The notes below the pieces were generated by a model. It ran no database searches. It saw only the letters and a list, made by a program, of their open reading frames with translations, and was not told the DNA's origin. This document shows, in pieces, positions 49,033-61,165 of a stretch of DNA of 64,000 nt. The position numbers and the translations under genes are program-made. How positions within the stretch are numbered: position 1 is the stretch's first letter; every line of letters starts with the position of its first letter. Location: the NCBI RefSeq assembly GCF_945859705.1, contig NC_079134.1:32431136-32495135 (forward strand). The letters run 5' to 3'. The DNA comes from Episyrphus balteatus (Eukaryota; Arthropoda; Insecta; Diptera; Syrphidae).

Positions 49033-49746
49033 TGCGCATGCGCACAGGTAGCCCATATTTGGTAACGCATGATTCTTCTCAAACACAACGATCGACTTCT
49101 ACGACGACTACGACGATGAGGAAAAACGACAAAAGACCATACGATGTTGAAAGAGCTCTATCCCTCCGATAGATGGTGATAGTGTGCGCGCCCTTAGGCC
49201 TTCCGCTTTCATGTCTGACCCCCAAAAGCGATAAAATGTCCCGCGCGCACGCCATCAAACACCCCAAATGCAATTCGACAACGACGATTGTATGGCCTCT
49301 ATTCGATCCATATTACCCAGAGAAGATCCGTTAACAAATTCCACCTGGAAACGGTACCAATATGCGAGCTTAGGCCCACCACCACGGTCAATATGGTCAC
49401 AGCACGATTGGGATTCGCGATTTATGTGCCAGTCGTGGGCACGATTAGTCAATATCCTATCCACACACAGAGTGTGAATGTCACCCAAAACGTCAAACCC
49501 TTCGTGCTGTGCGCAGCTCTGTGCGCTGCATTGCGCATGCGCACTTGTCAACTGTCATTAGACTAAATGGTGCATCGATCAGTCGAAGATCAACAATCGA
49601 TCGATTGAAGTCTTTCCAAGGTGTTAGTTGTGTGTGTATGTGTACAATAGGACCTCCTAAACTGTCTCTAAAAATATAAGCTCCCACTAGGCTTTAGTTT
49701 AAAATATCAATAGATGCCGCCGCCATGTTAGTTATGCGCATGCGCG
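49033..49746. promoter_or_regulatory. Three NRF-1/EWG-type palindromes
   Basis: TGCGCATGCGCA occurs at 49033-49044 and 49532-49543, and TGCGCATGCGCG at 49735-49746. This matches the binding palindrome of NRF-1 and its fly counterpart Erect wing (YGCGCAYGCGCR). The surrounding block is CpG-containing and not repeat-like. The sites are seen; binding is inference. Confidence 0.55.
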
Positions 49747-49749
49747 CAG

Positions 49750-51640
49750 CCTCTCCAGTGACATGGACACTCTGGGGGCCACTCGTAGCTCTTTTTGCCA
49801 AAATTGGTCTTGGCAATAAGTCACTTGAATGTTGGCAACATGTTTAAATGGTCGCGTTATTCGTTTAGGCTTTCGAATGGTTTAAGGGGGGGTTGAAGGT
49901 GGGGAGGTCTTAGATGGAAGAATTAAATGTTCGGCTTGTTAAGGATATAAATGCACGAATCGAACTTATATATCTGATTGCAAGTTAACAAACTGAATGT
50001 CGATTGTGTTGGCAGCGCATTACACTATTTTACATGCAGCTATAGCGACTTTGTCGAAGACAGACTTTGTTGCGAAGTCTATTAGTGGCATGCAACTTAC
50101 AAAACAGGGAGATGCTCTCTGGCTTGACTGATGCTACATGTGTTTTGCCGCGCATCTCGGGGATGAGTAAAGTGAAAACATGGTGTTGACGTAAGTATTG
50201 GTGAATGCGGAAAAAGGCTAGGGAATCCAACGGTAGAACGTTGAATATGCTGATAATTTGCCAAATCGTGATTAGATTTTGGGACGAAAACAAAAGATTT
50301 ACATAGGTTTTTTTTTTACTTGCGATATTTCTTAAGCCTCTGAGGCGAAAGTAGGGCGTGTTGTTGTTTTTTCAAACTTGGCAGAACCTGCAGCCTATGA
50401 AACCCTCTTCGAGCCCACACTTTCTTTTCACAGAAGCCTCCTCGGACTCATTTCAAAAAACTAGTTTAAGATTAACTTTGCATTTGCAAAGCCTCATCGG
50501 AGCAAGAGATATGAAAGACAGAAGCATTCTCTTGATTGCAAATTAATGCCCATAATAATATGGTTGCAATATCAATATGCTCCTCCTTTGGACCAACTTG
50601 AGTGGCATTTATGAAGGAATCTGTGCGATTATACTCTCATGAGACACGCTACCGAGTCTGCCATATGGCACCGCACCGGTCGCCGTCCAACAACAAAACC
50701 GGTGACACAAAATCCGATGAAAACGATAATAATTCAATGAAATCATTGTAAGTGCAACATGGCTTTTAGACAATATGTGGAGGATGAATGGCAGGCGCAT
50801 GAAAAGATGCAGATGCAGTCACCAGAGAGTCACATGCCACCGCCACCGCACACAAGGCTCAAACTCACTATATGACTACTCTGGTGACATGAAAAAACGG
50901 ATTAATTAAAGAAGTGAAATTGGTTTATATGAGAGGAACCGCTGTATGTGATAGTGGACAAAAAAGATGAAGGAAGGCCACTATGGACAGCCGGAGGCTA
51001 TGCAGAAATTGGGCGAGTCACACAAATCATCCTGAGCGATCACTATGAAGGAATGAATTTATTTTATTATTAGTAACACTTTAGAAAGGTGGCCAAGTCC
51101 ACTCAAGTTGACACAGATTGTTGTCTGGATTTTTATAGAAAAGAAAGGAACATCATATACACCTTTTCTATATGGAAAAAGCGGATGTGTACGTTGCTGA
51201 TAAGACCCTCTCTGGAATTGAATTTATGCATAAATTTTAATAAGTGAATGTTGAAATAACTGAGCGCGATTTATTTGATTTATTCCGTTTTGTCATATTT
51301 TTTTAGTTTTTAGGAAAAATTTCTATGGCCTTGATGTCTAGACGAAAAGTGTTGGTATTTCATCCGGGTGGTCATTTAGATTTTCTGATATACATACATA
51401 TAAAGAAAAATATAATTCGATTTTTTTTTTAATTTCTTGGATGAGATATAATTAATTAGGAATTTAATAAAAGTTTTACAATAACACAATGTTTTAAAAA
51501 CAACCTACGTCATTGTGTGTAGTTCAAAATGTTTAGTGACTTTAAATTTGCCAAGTTTTTAGAAAATTGCCCCTCCTGGCTAAACGGATTGGAATAGACC
51601 CTCTCTCCTACACGTTTTTGTTCTTGTATCAACCCAACAT
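49750..51640. other. Intergenic or intronic DNA
   Basis: Non-repetitive to about 50.9 kb, then more AT-rich. No exon was recognised. Confidence 0.35.
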
Positions 51641-51890
51641 TTTTACTTGCTCTAATAGGGCAAGTATTGGTTTCGTGTCGAAAAAAAAATTGAGGTTTTA
51701 ATCAAAACCAACATTACGATGATGGAGGATTCCAAAAAAGTGGGTCTCGCAATTTCGTCCGTGCGTCTGTACGTCTGTGCGTCTGTGCGTCCATGCGTCT
51801 GTGCGGTTGTGCGTCTATCTGTACATATTTCCACAGCCTAAACGGGTGGACGGATTTTCTTCAAATTTGGTACAGATGATTTTTTTGTAA
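51640..51890. repeat. Dispersed repeat with 8-bp GCGTCTGT minisatellite core
   Basis: CATTACGATGATGGAGGATT is followed by GTGGGTCTCGCAATT and about nine GCGTCTGT-like units (51760-51830), then CCTAAACGGGTGGACGGATT. It shares its order of parts with 10080-10230. Confidence 0.7.
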
Positions 51891-52590
51891 TTCTGAAAGT
51901 TGGTTTTTTTTTGTTTTTTTTTATATCTCGCTTAGAAAGTGTACCTCTCATACAAATTTTTCAATTCAAACCAGATAACTCGAAAACGGCTCTAACGATT
52001 TTGATTAAACTTTTTAAACGTAATATTCCTTATCTTGACGAACATTTTGTATCGGAATCAAAAAATTTAATTTAAAAAATTGTAGCTATAATTAGAGGAT
52101 GTGGTGGCAAGATGGGGAACTTAAGTTTTATTTTTTACTTGCTCTAACAACTTAATATTATTCTTATATATTTATTAGGAACTTTTTGTAACAGATTTAA
52201 GAAAAAAATTTAAAAAAAAGGTGTTTTCCCCGTCTTGCCCCACGAAGAATAACCGAGCGTGATTTGTCAACTTAAACTGTAAACGCTAGGTACCCCATCT
52301 AACCCACTACTCCGTCTTACCTCTTTCTCCCCTAAATGATTTTATATTTTTTGCGCAAACCATAAATTTGTAGGTCGCATGGTTTTGAGTTATTGAATTT
52401 TTCGATTTTACGAACAAAATCTGTAATGATTACATAGAATTAAGTTTGGCTGACATCAAAATTTGTATCAGAATTTGCCAATAACACTGGTCAGTTGGTC
52501 AGCAAAATTAAACTTCTTTCTTGTCACAGGAAATTAAAAACAATGAATATCTCGTACAAGATTAATCCAATTTCAATGAAAATTACTATA
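51891..52590. repeat. Mosaic of repeat fragments
   Basis: There is a TTGTAGGTCGCATGGTTTTG stretch related to the 15 kb block (52355-52460), and a diverged CACTGG-family end (AACACTGGTCAGTTGGTCAG then CAAAATTAAACTT) at about 52486. No gene. Confidence 0.5.
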
Positions 52591-52595
52591 CAAAT

Positions 52596-54117
52596 AGTAG
52601 AGTAACTAAAGCAAATTATTAGACAACCCGGCCGAACAGCTCTGATTTTGACGATTTTTTTTTTCAAACGTAGGTAATTAAAAATACTTTAAAGTCTATA
52701 GATTAAAAATTGCTGGTGTTGCCGTATTGTTTTTTAAAATTAAAATTAATTTTTTTTTTAACAAAACCATTTTTTTTTTGCTTAAATTTCATAAAACAAA
52801 TGAAAGCAAAAGATTCTCTAGGTAATTTAAGGAAAACATATAAAAGGCAGTAAGGGACAATCTTCCATCGTTTAAGCGATAAATGCAATTTTCTAACATT
52901 CTGACCTCAAACACAAAAAAAATATTTTGAAAACAACGGCAACACCTACAATATTTTAAAATATATTTTTAAAAAGCCAGAAGCTCATTCTTATCTCTTA
53001 AATTTAAATCCACTAAATTTAATCAAGACTTTTTGAAAAAATGGTCCTCAAACTCAGAATTAAAAAAAAAAAATGTTATTAGAAAAATTTAAAATGACTT
53101 TTTTCCAAACTTTTTCTAATAAAATATGAATTTATTTAAAAAAATTTTTGGCCATAAATATTATCAGTTGAATTTCGAAGCAAAAAAGGTAAAATATATC
53201 ACACTTTTGAATAAAAAAAATGAAAAATTACTTCAATTTCAATGGTTTTTTTTTATTAAAACTGAATTTTTGCATTGAAATAATTAATTTTCTCAAAGAC
53301 TGTGGTAAATAGGAACTTTAAATTTTTTGCTGTTTAACTTTCAACAGTAAGGGTTATTAAATGAATAAAAAATAATTTTATGTTTAGATGTTGAACTTCA
53401 AAAAAAAAAAATAAGTTACATTTTTTTTCAAAACTTTTATTAAAAAAAGTTCTTCGAAAATGAAATACTTTTTAATTTTTTTCATAAACCGTAATACATA
53501 TTGACATTTCCTTTTATAATTTGAAATCATAATAAATGCGGCCAAAAAAATTTGAAAATAAATGAATTTTATATTACGACCAAGTTTAAAAAACGACATG
53601 TTAAATTTTTTTCAATAATTTTTTTTTTTTCAAAAATCTGAGTTCAATTACCATTCTTTCAAAAGCCGTTCATTCAATTAACTTAATTTTAATTTTACAT
53701 ATATGACTAAGCTTCTAGCTTTTAAAAAATTTATATTTGAATATTGTAGGTGTTGCCGTTGTGCTCAAATATTTTTTTTGTGTTTGAAGTCAATTAATAA
53801 GAAAATTGCATCTATAGCTTGAACGATGGAAGATTGTCCCTTACTCCCATATATTTTTTTCCTTTAATTTCCTAGACAATCTTTTGGCATCAATTAATTT
53901 ATGAAATTTAAGAAAAATGTTTGAAAAAAATTTGTTTTTGTTCACAAAAATCTTCAATTAAATTTAAAAAATCAAAACGGCAACACCGGCAATTTTTAAT
54001 CTATAGACTTTAAAGTATTTTTAATTACCGACGTTTGAAAAAAAAGATCATTAAAATCTAAGCTGTTCGGCCGGGTTCCCTAATATTGCCAATTTGTGAG
54101 CTTTAGTTACTCCACTA
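52596..54117. repeat. 1.5-kb imperfect inverted repeat (arms ~700 bp)
   Basis: The left arm begins near AGAGTAACTAAAGC, CCCGGCCGAACAGC. The right arm ends GCTGTTCGGCCGGG, GCTTTAGTTACTCC. Mirrored landmarks include AAAGTCTATAGATTAAAAATTG, GACAATCTTCCATCGTT and ACAACGGCAACACCTACAAT. The symmetry centre is near 53355. Arms are diverged by substitutions and small indels, especially towards the centre. The minus-strand frames at 52703 and 53384 are by-products. Confidence 0.85.
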
Positions 54118-56535
54118 AAAAGCGTTTGAGTAAAGGTAATATTAAAATTTTAGAAAATATTCATAAAACACATTTTTGGATTTTTAAAAAATATTCCAAA
54201 TTTTTTTTTTGAAAAATCATTTTTTTTTATACTTTTGAACTAAAAAATGAAAGTTTTGATAATTTTTTGAATTAATATCATTAAGTTTTAAACAATTGAC
54301 TTATTTTTTTTATGAAAATCGGTTGAAAACAGACGAAGCTAGGTAAATGAAATATTTGAAGGTCTAAAAAATCGTTTTTGGTCTAAAAAACCGTATAGGT
54401 TACCAGAAAAATATTTTCAAATTTCGTTTTTTTTTTTTTTCGTTAAATAGTGTATTGAAATGTAAAAATCTGTAATTCTTCTAAAATACACAGGAGCCAA
54501 AAACTAAGTTAAATACAAAATTTGGCAGATATGTGTCAAGTTATTTTCTTCTTGCTCTCTAAAAACATAAACATCATTTCAAATACCTTTTGTGCTGATT
54601 TTTGGTGAATTATATCTCAAATATCAAATTTCAGAGTTTTGACTTTTAACACTTTCGAACCCAAGCTATGAAAATCAATATTAAAAATGTGTTTTCGGTA
54701 TTATCGGGTCAAAAACATCAGAACTAAGAAATATGAATAGCAAAAAGTTATTTTCCAAAATAATAAATAGCAAAACTAATGTGTTTTTCTCGTGTTACAT
54801 GTAAGTAAAATGCACTGCCTAAGACCACCAAAAAAAGTCGGAGAAATGAGAAAATAACTTTTTATGAAACTATAATGTATGCTACTTCTTCTAAGCAAAA
54901 AAACAAAACACTTTCTGCATTAACATTTCTTATATCTTTTTTTCAAAATTATGACCATATATAAATTTTTTTTAAATGTGAATTCCAGTCCCTTTCTCGA
55001 TAAAAAAAAATTAAAGGTATGATATTTGACTAACTTTTTATAATAATCCAGTAACTAGGCATTATTATCTTTCAATTAAGCCATCGTAACCTAAAAAATT
55101 GTTTAATTTAATATTTTTTACGAATTTTTAAAAAAATGTTACATGAGAGTAACGCTACCGAAAGGGTTAAACGTCCATATCTCGAGTTGCAGATTTTTCA
55201 CATTTTTTTGTTTGTATGTTTGATTCCAGTATCAATCTTTTCTTTACCACTTTTTGTTAAGAAAATAGCTTTTTCACCTTTTTTCTAACTGAGATTTTTA
55301 GGAACTGAGATATTTAGTACAGATTTAACATATGTATACTGACCTTTTCCGATTTTCAAACTGTTTGTCAAAGTTGTCCTAAAGATTTAACTGAATGTCT
55401 TACAGATACAACACTTAACTTTTTTTCTGAGTTTGGTCTACAAAAAGCTTGACAGTGCAAAATAAAATTCAAATCTTCAACAAAATGTAAATAAGTTTGA
55501 AGTCTTTCAGGAAAAACTGCTTGCTTAGTCAAGCCCTGAATTCTTTCTATTTGCTAAAGAAAACAAAGTTAAAATATACAAAAAAGAAAAAAAAAAACAA
55601 ATTAATTGACAACCACTGCAAAATGTGTGCTGTCCAGTCTGGAGTGCGCTCTCGAGAGTCATTTGAAAATTACGACCGCCCAACTGGCCCAGCAGCGGCC
55701 GCACCCACTATGTCATTAATAAATTCATCCTGGCGCGCGCTCGTTCATTCGAACTAATTTTGACAATTAACCGTTAAGTCTTAAGTCTTGTTGAAAAGCT
55801 GCGCTAGCTTGGCTTATGGGTGTTGCGTAAGAAGTCCACAAACGAACCTGTTGCCGTTTAAACTGTATCAAAAATAAAACCTTAACTGCATCGAATAGAC
55901 CACCTACAGTTAATGCACTACATGACTTCTAGGATGCTTGATGGGGATCCCTCCCTTCTGCACATACACAAGACACAACCACCCTGCTGCTTTACAATAC
56001 CATTCGGTCCCACAACAACGGAACGGTAATAATGATATAATTAATAGACTCAACGTTTCGTTTAATTTCACAACAAATTGATTTCGAATTAATCCTCTCA
56101 GGTGTGTAATGGGGTGAACCATTTGGATTTCTCATGTGGAACGATGTCTTTTTTATATGGTCGTTGTTTTAAAGTTTTACCATTGCTTGGAGTCTGAAGT
56201 GCAGTATAGGTCCCATCTGGGTGCAAAAAAAATGTCACTAAAAAGTAAACACTCTCAGCCCAGGTACTCCCTCCTGGAGAGATGAAAACCTAAGCTAGAG
56301 GTGTTAGTTTATAAACTTTTTATGGTGCCGTTTTACTGTCGTTACATTGTTTGAATTGAGTTTTTATTTGCTGAAAAAAATTGAACTATCAATAATGACG
56401 AACGTAAGAGCCGAAAGCCTGAATATTGTTTTAACTTATAGTGGACAGAGGCTCTCGAAGGAGGTACCTTTTAGCACTGCCTGATTTGAGGTAATGAAAT
56501 AATCAATTATATGAATGTATTCTTTGCGGGTGGCA
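54118..56535. other. AT-rich then moderate-complexity DNA
   Basis: No gene was recognised. Bases 55600-56480 are less AT-rich (GCGGCCGCACCC near 55695). Confidence 0.35.
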
Positions 56536-57196
56536 CTATATTATGACCAGGGATAGGATGTTGTGGAATTTGCCTTTTTTTCTTGCTTAATCGTACGACA
56601 TAATAGATTAAATACAAACACGTTTCACGTCCCCCTCGTGCCAAATATATGTATTTTATTTTGCCTTTTTTTTGCCTTTTCTTTCGTTATTGCCTTTTTT
56701 TGCCTTTTCTCTCGTTATTGCCTTTTTTTGTCTTTTCCTATGTTTTTTATCTTTTTAGCGTCTTAAAGGTAATGCCTACACACAAAACACTGAAATATAC
56801 AAACAAAAAGCTAACTTACTCAGTATATATTACTTACTCAATATATCTGTTCTATATTAAAAATTCACTAATTACCCCACACAAACAAAATTCGAATGAA
56901 AAGATCTACCTATTCAACTTGTTTGTCTGCTATTGCTACCATTTATTGTCTTCTACGTTCTATTGCGCGGCCGACAACCGACACGTATCAGAGTGCAAAA
57001 GCTAACTTACTCAATTTACAATACTCCATTGAAGAAGTTCTCCAGATTTTGGACATAATCCAGAGAGATTTGGAAGCTGCGAAAGGGGCAGTCGCAAAAG
57101 ATGTTTTTGAGAAATACAGATCAATTTTTTTTGGCAAATAAGGGACTTGAAAGAGTTGAACAAATAAATTGCGTAATATATTGGAACACAAATGCA

Positions 57197-57312
57197 GGGG
57201 TCGAACTACGGCATACGTACGTTAACGTATTGACGCTTTATGTCTCTATCATTTTCTTCTAATTAAATAGAGAAAGCAAAACGGTAACGAACTTATGCCG
57301 TAGTTCGACCCC
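57197..57312. mobile_element. 116-bp MITE with GGGGTCGAACTACGGCATA ends
   Basis: GGGGTCGAACTACGGCATA is inverted at the right end (TATGCCGTAGTTCGACCCC), with weaker symmetry for about 12 bp more (CGTACGTTAACGT / ACGGTAACGAAC). The duplication is not clear. It is inserted within transposase-derived sequence. Confidence 0.85.
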
Positions 57313-57415
57313 AGAGCAACCGGCAAATGTTGAAGTGGGCGATGTCGAGTTATTTAATTGGGGTCCAGTCGTCTCTACAGATGTAGAGAGATATTTTAGC
57401 TCCTTTAGAGCACTC

Positions 57416-57571
57416 TTAAGCCTGGTACGCTGCTCGCGCTAAATTTTAGCTCCCATACAAATTATCGAAAAATTTTAGCCGAGCTAAAATGAGTCCCATA
57501 CAAATTATCGATAACTTTTATGGAAATTTTATCTTGGCTAAAATTTAGCGCGAGCAGCGTACCAGGCTTTA
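57416..57571. mobile_element. 150-bp MITE with AGCCTGGTACGCTGC ends and TTA duplication
   Basis: AGCCTGGTACGCTGCTCGCG at 57419 is perfectly inverted at the right end (57568). TTA flanks both sides (57416-57418 and 57569-57571). It interrupts the hAT dimerisation domain between ALL and DNRRR, leaving the flanking frame continuous apart from the insert. CCCATACAAATTATCGA occurs twice inside as a direct repeat. Confidence 0.9.
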
Positions 57572-57756
57572 GGGGACAATCGCAGGCGCTTCTTAACTGA
57601 AAATTTAAAAAAACTCATGATTGTTCAAAATTACTGCAATTAATTTTTATATTTCATTCTTTTCTCAATATAAATGCCTTTTTATGCCTTTTTGGGAGTT
57701 TTATTTTGCCTTTTTTTAAGTTTTTAGATCCACAAGATCCTATCCCTGATTATGAC

Positions 57757-59450
57757 TGTAGGAGATAAGTGCTACTTAATTTATTTAGATTGTAATAACA
57801 TATACTGGTGCCAACTAATCGCAGGACAACTCCTAATAGATTTATTATTTCATCTTTAATAGCCCAACTTTCTATCGAACTCAATACATCAGGAGAACTT
57901 AAGTTAAAAGAAAAGATGAAGTAAACATCACCTTTTGAAGTGAAAACTTCTTAAGTATCGCAGTGATTTGAAACAAGATGAAACGAAAAAGCGACAGGAA
58001 AAATCAATTGATCATAACTTTTTTGTTTTAATAGATAGATGAATGAAATTTATACAGTAGATAGACAAAATTTCAATTAATTTCATATTCAAAATTCAGA
58101 GATAACGGTAAAAAGATGTTCTTTTTTTAAACACGTTATATCTTCTGATCTAGAGCACATAACAAATTTATTTAACTTTAATACGAATACTGATAATATT
58201 ACCTTTCATTTGATATATCACACATAATGGTACGTGCTCTACAAGTTATATAATCTTTAATTGAAAAACTTGAAAAATACCTCAAAACACCTGTGAAGAT
58301 CTGTTGCCGATGATCAGCTACCAGTGTAGGAAGTACCGTAATCTCAGTTTGAAATTTCAACATAGTTGGCTTTAAAAAATTCTTACATTTTTTGTAGGCA
58401 TGGTAGAAATATGATTGAAGTGTCATATAAAAGGTGAAATAATAATGATATAAAATTTATTATAGGTTGTCATTTAAAAAATGCATTAAATGGCGTTAGA
58501 AGAAAAAAGAGATTGATTGTTTTGCTTTTTTTATGAAAACTATTTGGGTTAGAAAAATTCTTGCTCATTTGTAGATGTTGTATAGACATGGTCGATATAA
58601 ATATTTTGAGCTGAAACAATAAGCTTTCAGATGGTATAAAATTTATTGTAGGTCATATATAAAAAGTGATGGAATAAAAAAAAAGTTATATTTTTTCGAT
58701 TTTTTTTGTGTGCAAGAAAAATGATTTTTAAGCTTTAAGGTGGGCGGCGCGGTGTTTTGGACTTCTTTGATAATTTCGACCGAATTGCAAGTGTTGACAA
58801 AAATAGTTTTTTCTCAGGTCATTAAAGCCTTTACAGAGTTATGTATGTAAATTGTTCTTAGATCGGAATTAAATTGTCCTTAAGTAGTTCTTTATTCTTT
58901 TTAAATATGCATTTTCAAATAGGTACTTTTTTACTCCTACTTATAGAATGTGTAGGTTTTCAAAGGAAATCCAACTTTGTATGGTTTGTGCCTGATTCTA
59001 CACTTTACGATGTGTCACAAGTCACAAATTGACAATTGACTCCATTCTAAATAAAAAATTAACCATTTCAAAAAATGACATAAAATACCGGTTAGTATTG
59101 TTTAGTAGTGTTTAATGAAAGATTTTTGTGTCTTATATAATACTGTAATGGTAGTAGCATATTTAAAGAAACGATAGTGTAAAATATAATTTAAAGCTAT
59201 AAAAAAAAAGAAGAATTGAGATGCATTTAAGGTAAATATCCTACCTAATGTATTCACTTGGGCGTATACTTACTATTATGCAGACAATTTGTATTATAGT
59301 TAAAGACAAGTCGTTGGGCATTATTGGTTTTAAAATTTACCATCTTGGGGTACAAGGGGCTACGATTTAGTATACAAAAATACATATTTTTTGATACCCA
59401 TATTTCGAGTATTTTAAAATTTGTTAATCGTTTGGTCTAGGTTCAATACT
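57757..59450. other. AT-rich DNA with a weak repeat
   Basis: TATAAAATTTATTATAGG (58450) and TATAAAATTTATTGTAGG (58635) suggest an old repeat spaced about 185 bp. No gene. Confidence 0.35.
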
Positions 59451-59451
59451 G

Positions 59452-60310
59452 AAGGGTGACGGAAAAAGTTTTTCAAATTAAATAAATAAAATGCACGACT
59501 GGGTCGCACGAACTTGCTCTCAGAGTTAAAGTTGCTTTAATTTTTAAGACTTTTAATATAGAAATTTGGAAAAAAAAATAAAATTCGTTTAAAAAAAAAA
59601 ATAAAATAAGATCTCAAATCAAATTGCCCTCCAAAACTAGTAGGCAGTTTTAATTGATATGTTAAGATGCATTTTTAGAAAAAAAATTTTCAAAATCGTT
59701 AGAGCCGTTTTTTTAAAAACTAATTTTGTATAAATAATTTTTTGGAAAAAATGGTTTAAAATAAAATTGGTATGCCATTTTGTAGAAATCACTAATCAAC
59801 ATCTAAAACCAAAATTTCAAAAAAATTCAATGTCCCGTTTTCGAAAATTTTATTTTTCAAAAAAAAAAATTTCAAATTTTTTTTAAAAATCCAAAATTTA
59901 TTTTTTTGTAAATTTTTTTTTGGTTTATATTTAAATTCTATAAATGCTTTCTCAAAAAAAGTTTCGTTGAAATCGAATAAGCAGTTTCGGAGATAATGGG
60001 ATTTGAAAAAAAACGGTTCTATGGCAGGTACCGTTAATAATGATTTTCCAAAAAAAAAAATTTTCATTAGAAGACCTTATCTCAAAACTAACATTTGAAT
60101 TTTTTAAACAAAATCGTTGGAGCCGTTTTTGAGATATTTCAATTTTACTAAAATCGGTATATCACAAGTACCGTTATTTTTGGTCCAAAAAAATTAATTC
60201 CAAAAACCCCTCTATAGAGTCGCCAAGTAACGCTACATACCAAGTTTGACATTAATCGGTCCATCCGTTTAGGCTGTAGGTCCTTATACAGACAGACAGA
60301 CAGACAGACT

Positions 60311-60349
<39 letters not shown>

Positions 60350-61165
60350 GGACTTCCGGGACCCACTTTTTTGGCATTGTCTACCATCGTAATGTCATGG
60401 AAAAATGTTATCTCAACTTTTTTTTTTTGTACGAATGCATAACTTGATATATAGTAGGTACCTATATCGCAAGTAAAAATGAAAAAAATTTTTGATGCCA
60501 AAAGGTAGCGGGGACTCTAACCTACATTTGGGTACCACTCCCGTCACTGTAGGTGCACGCGTTCTCAAACCGAGAGAACTTGAAGGTCAAAAAAGAGTTA
60601 AGCCCGATTCTGAAAAAAATAGGCATGATGTGGCGGTTTAACATGGAAGATGATTTTTTAAAAATCTGACAATGTGCAAAGCGTAGGCCAATGACACAAG
60701 CTATCATTTGGCATCATTCCCATTGCTCTCAAGCGGTTTAGCTTCCAGGAGCGTTCAAAAATTCGGGGATTTTTCGAAAAAAAGATTTTACCCCAACTTT
60801 CAAGCGCGATTTTCTCGGAATTTTGAAAAAAATCCAAAAACCCGATTATACCACTATCGGGTAGCTGAGAATATAAGCTTTCATATGGCACCACTCCCAT
60901 GTCTCTAGGAATTGATACATTTGCAGATGAGATTTATTTTTTTCTCTCAGCGATAAATCTCACTGGTTGACCGAAACATAAAAAAATACAAAATAAAGGT
61001 TTCTCTCAGACTTTGACCGAAATTTTTCTTTTTTAAAAATAAAGGTTATTTTATGACCTTTATTGAAAATGGTGACAAATAAGAGTTATAAAGGAACCTT
61101 TCAAAAGGTTGAGATTTATTTCTGATCTCTGCCCAAGGGTGACGGAAAAAGTATTTCAAATTAAA
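59452..61165. repeat. Repeat assembly bounded by 31-bp direct repeats
   Basis: AAGGGTGACGGAAAAAGT and the 13 bases after it (59452-59482) recur with one mismatch at 61135-61165. Between them lie the CGACTGGGTCGC family unit (from 59485), a long A/T-rich segment, a (CAGA)n core and about three diverged units of a ~180-bp repeat marked by CACCACTCCC-like sequence (60520, 60700, 60880). Very long target duplication or an earlier tandem unit are both possible. Confidence 0.6.
60289..60350. repeat. (CAGA)n microsatellite
   Basis: About 15 units with one CTGA variant lie between TGTAGGTCCTTATA and GGACTTCCGGGACCCAC. The minus-strand frame over it gives a CLSV-repeat protein that is not real. Confidence 0.95.

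Larger units (their letters stand above)
56990..57643 (+). pseudogene. hAT transposase C-terminal fragment, interrupted by two MITEs
   Basis: A first piece reads LLNLQYSIEEVLQILDI and KDVFEKYRSIFFGK before a stop. A frame shift at the T-run (57125) restores NKGLERVEQIN. After the 57197-57312 MITE, the frame from 57314 reads VVSTDVERYFSSFRALL, then is cut by the 57419-57568 MITE and resumes as DNRRRFLTENLKKLMIVQNY with a stop at 57641. The DVER-FS-R...L..NL..L block is the hAT dimerisation domain, close in style to CGGBP1-type transposases. The BED finger and most of the catalytic core are missing. Confidence 0.82.
56540..57756 (+). mobile_element. hAT transposon with perfect 8-bp target duplication
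   Basis: ATTATGAC at 56540-56547 and 57749-57756 flanks the element. Its ends, CAGGGATAGGAT (56548) and ATCCTATCCCTG (57748), are inverted, with similarity continuing to TTGTGGA/TCCACAAG. TTTGCCTTTTTT motifs repeat inside both ends. Length is 1201 bp, shorter than an autonomous hAT. It carries the C-terminal part of a transposase, broken by frameshift and by two MITE insertions. The perfect duplication indicates that the insertion is not very old. Confidence 0.92.

Noticed and set aside
60148..60501. 117-residue minus-strand frame with CLSV repeats
   Set aside because: It is the (CAGA)n microsatellite translated.
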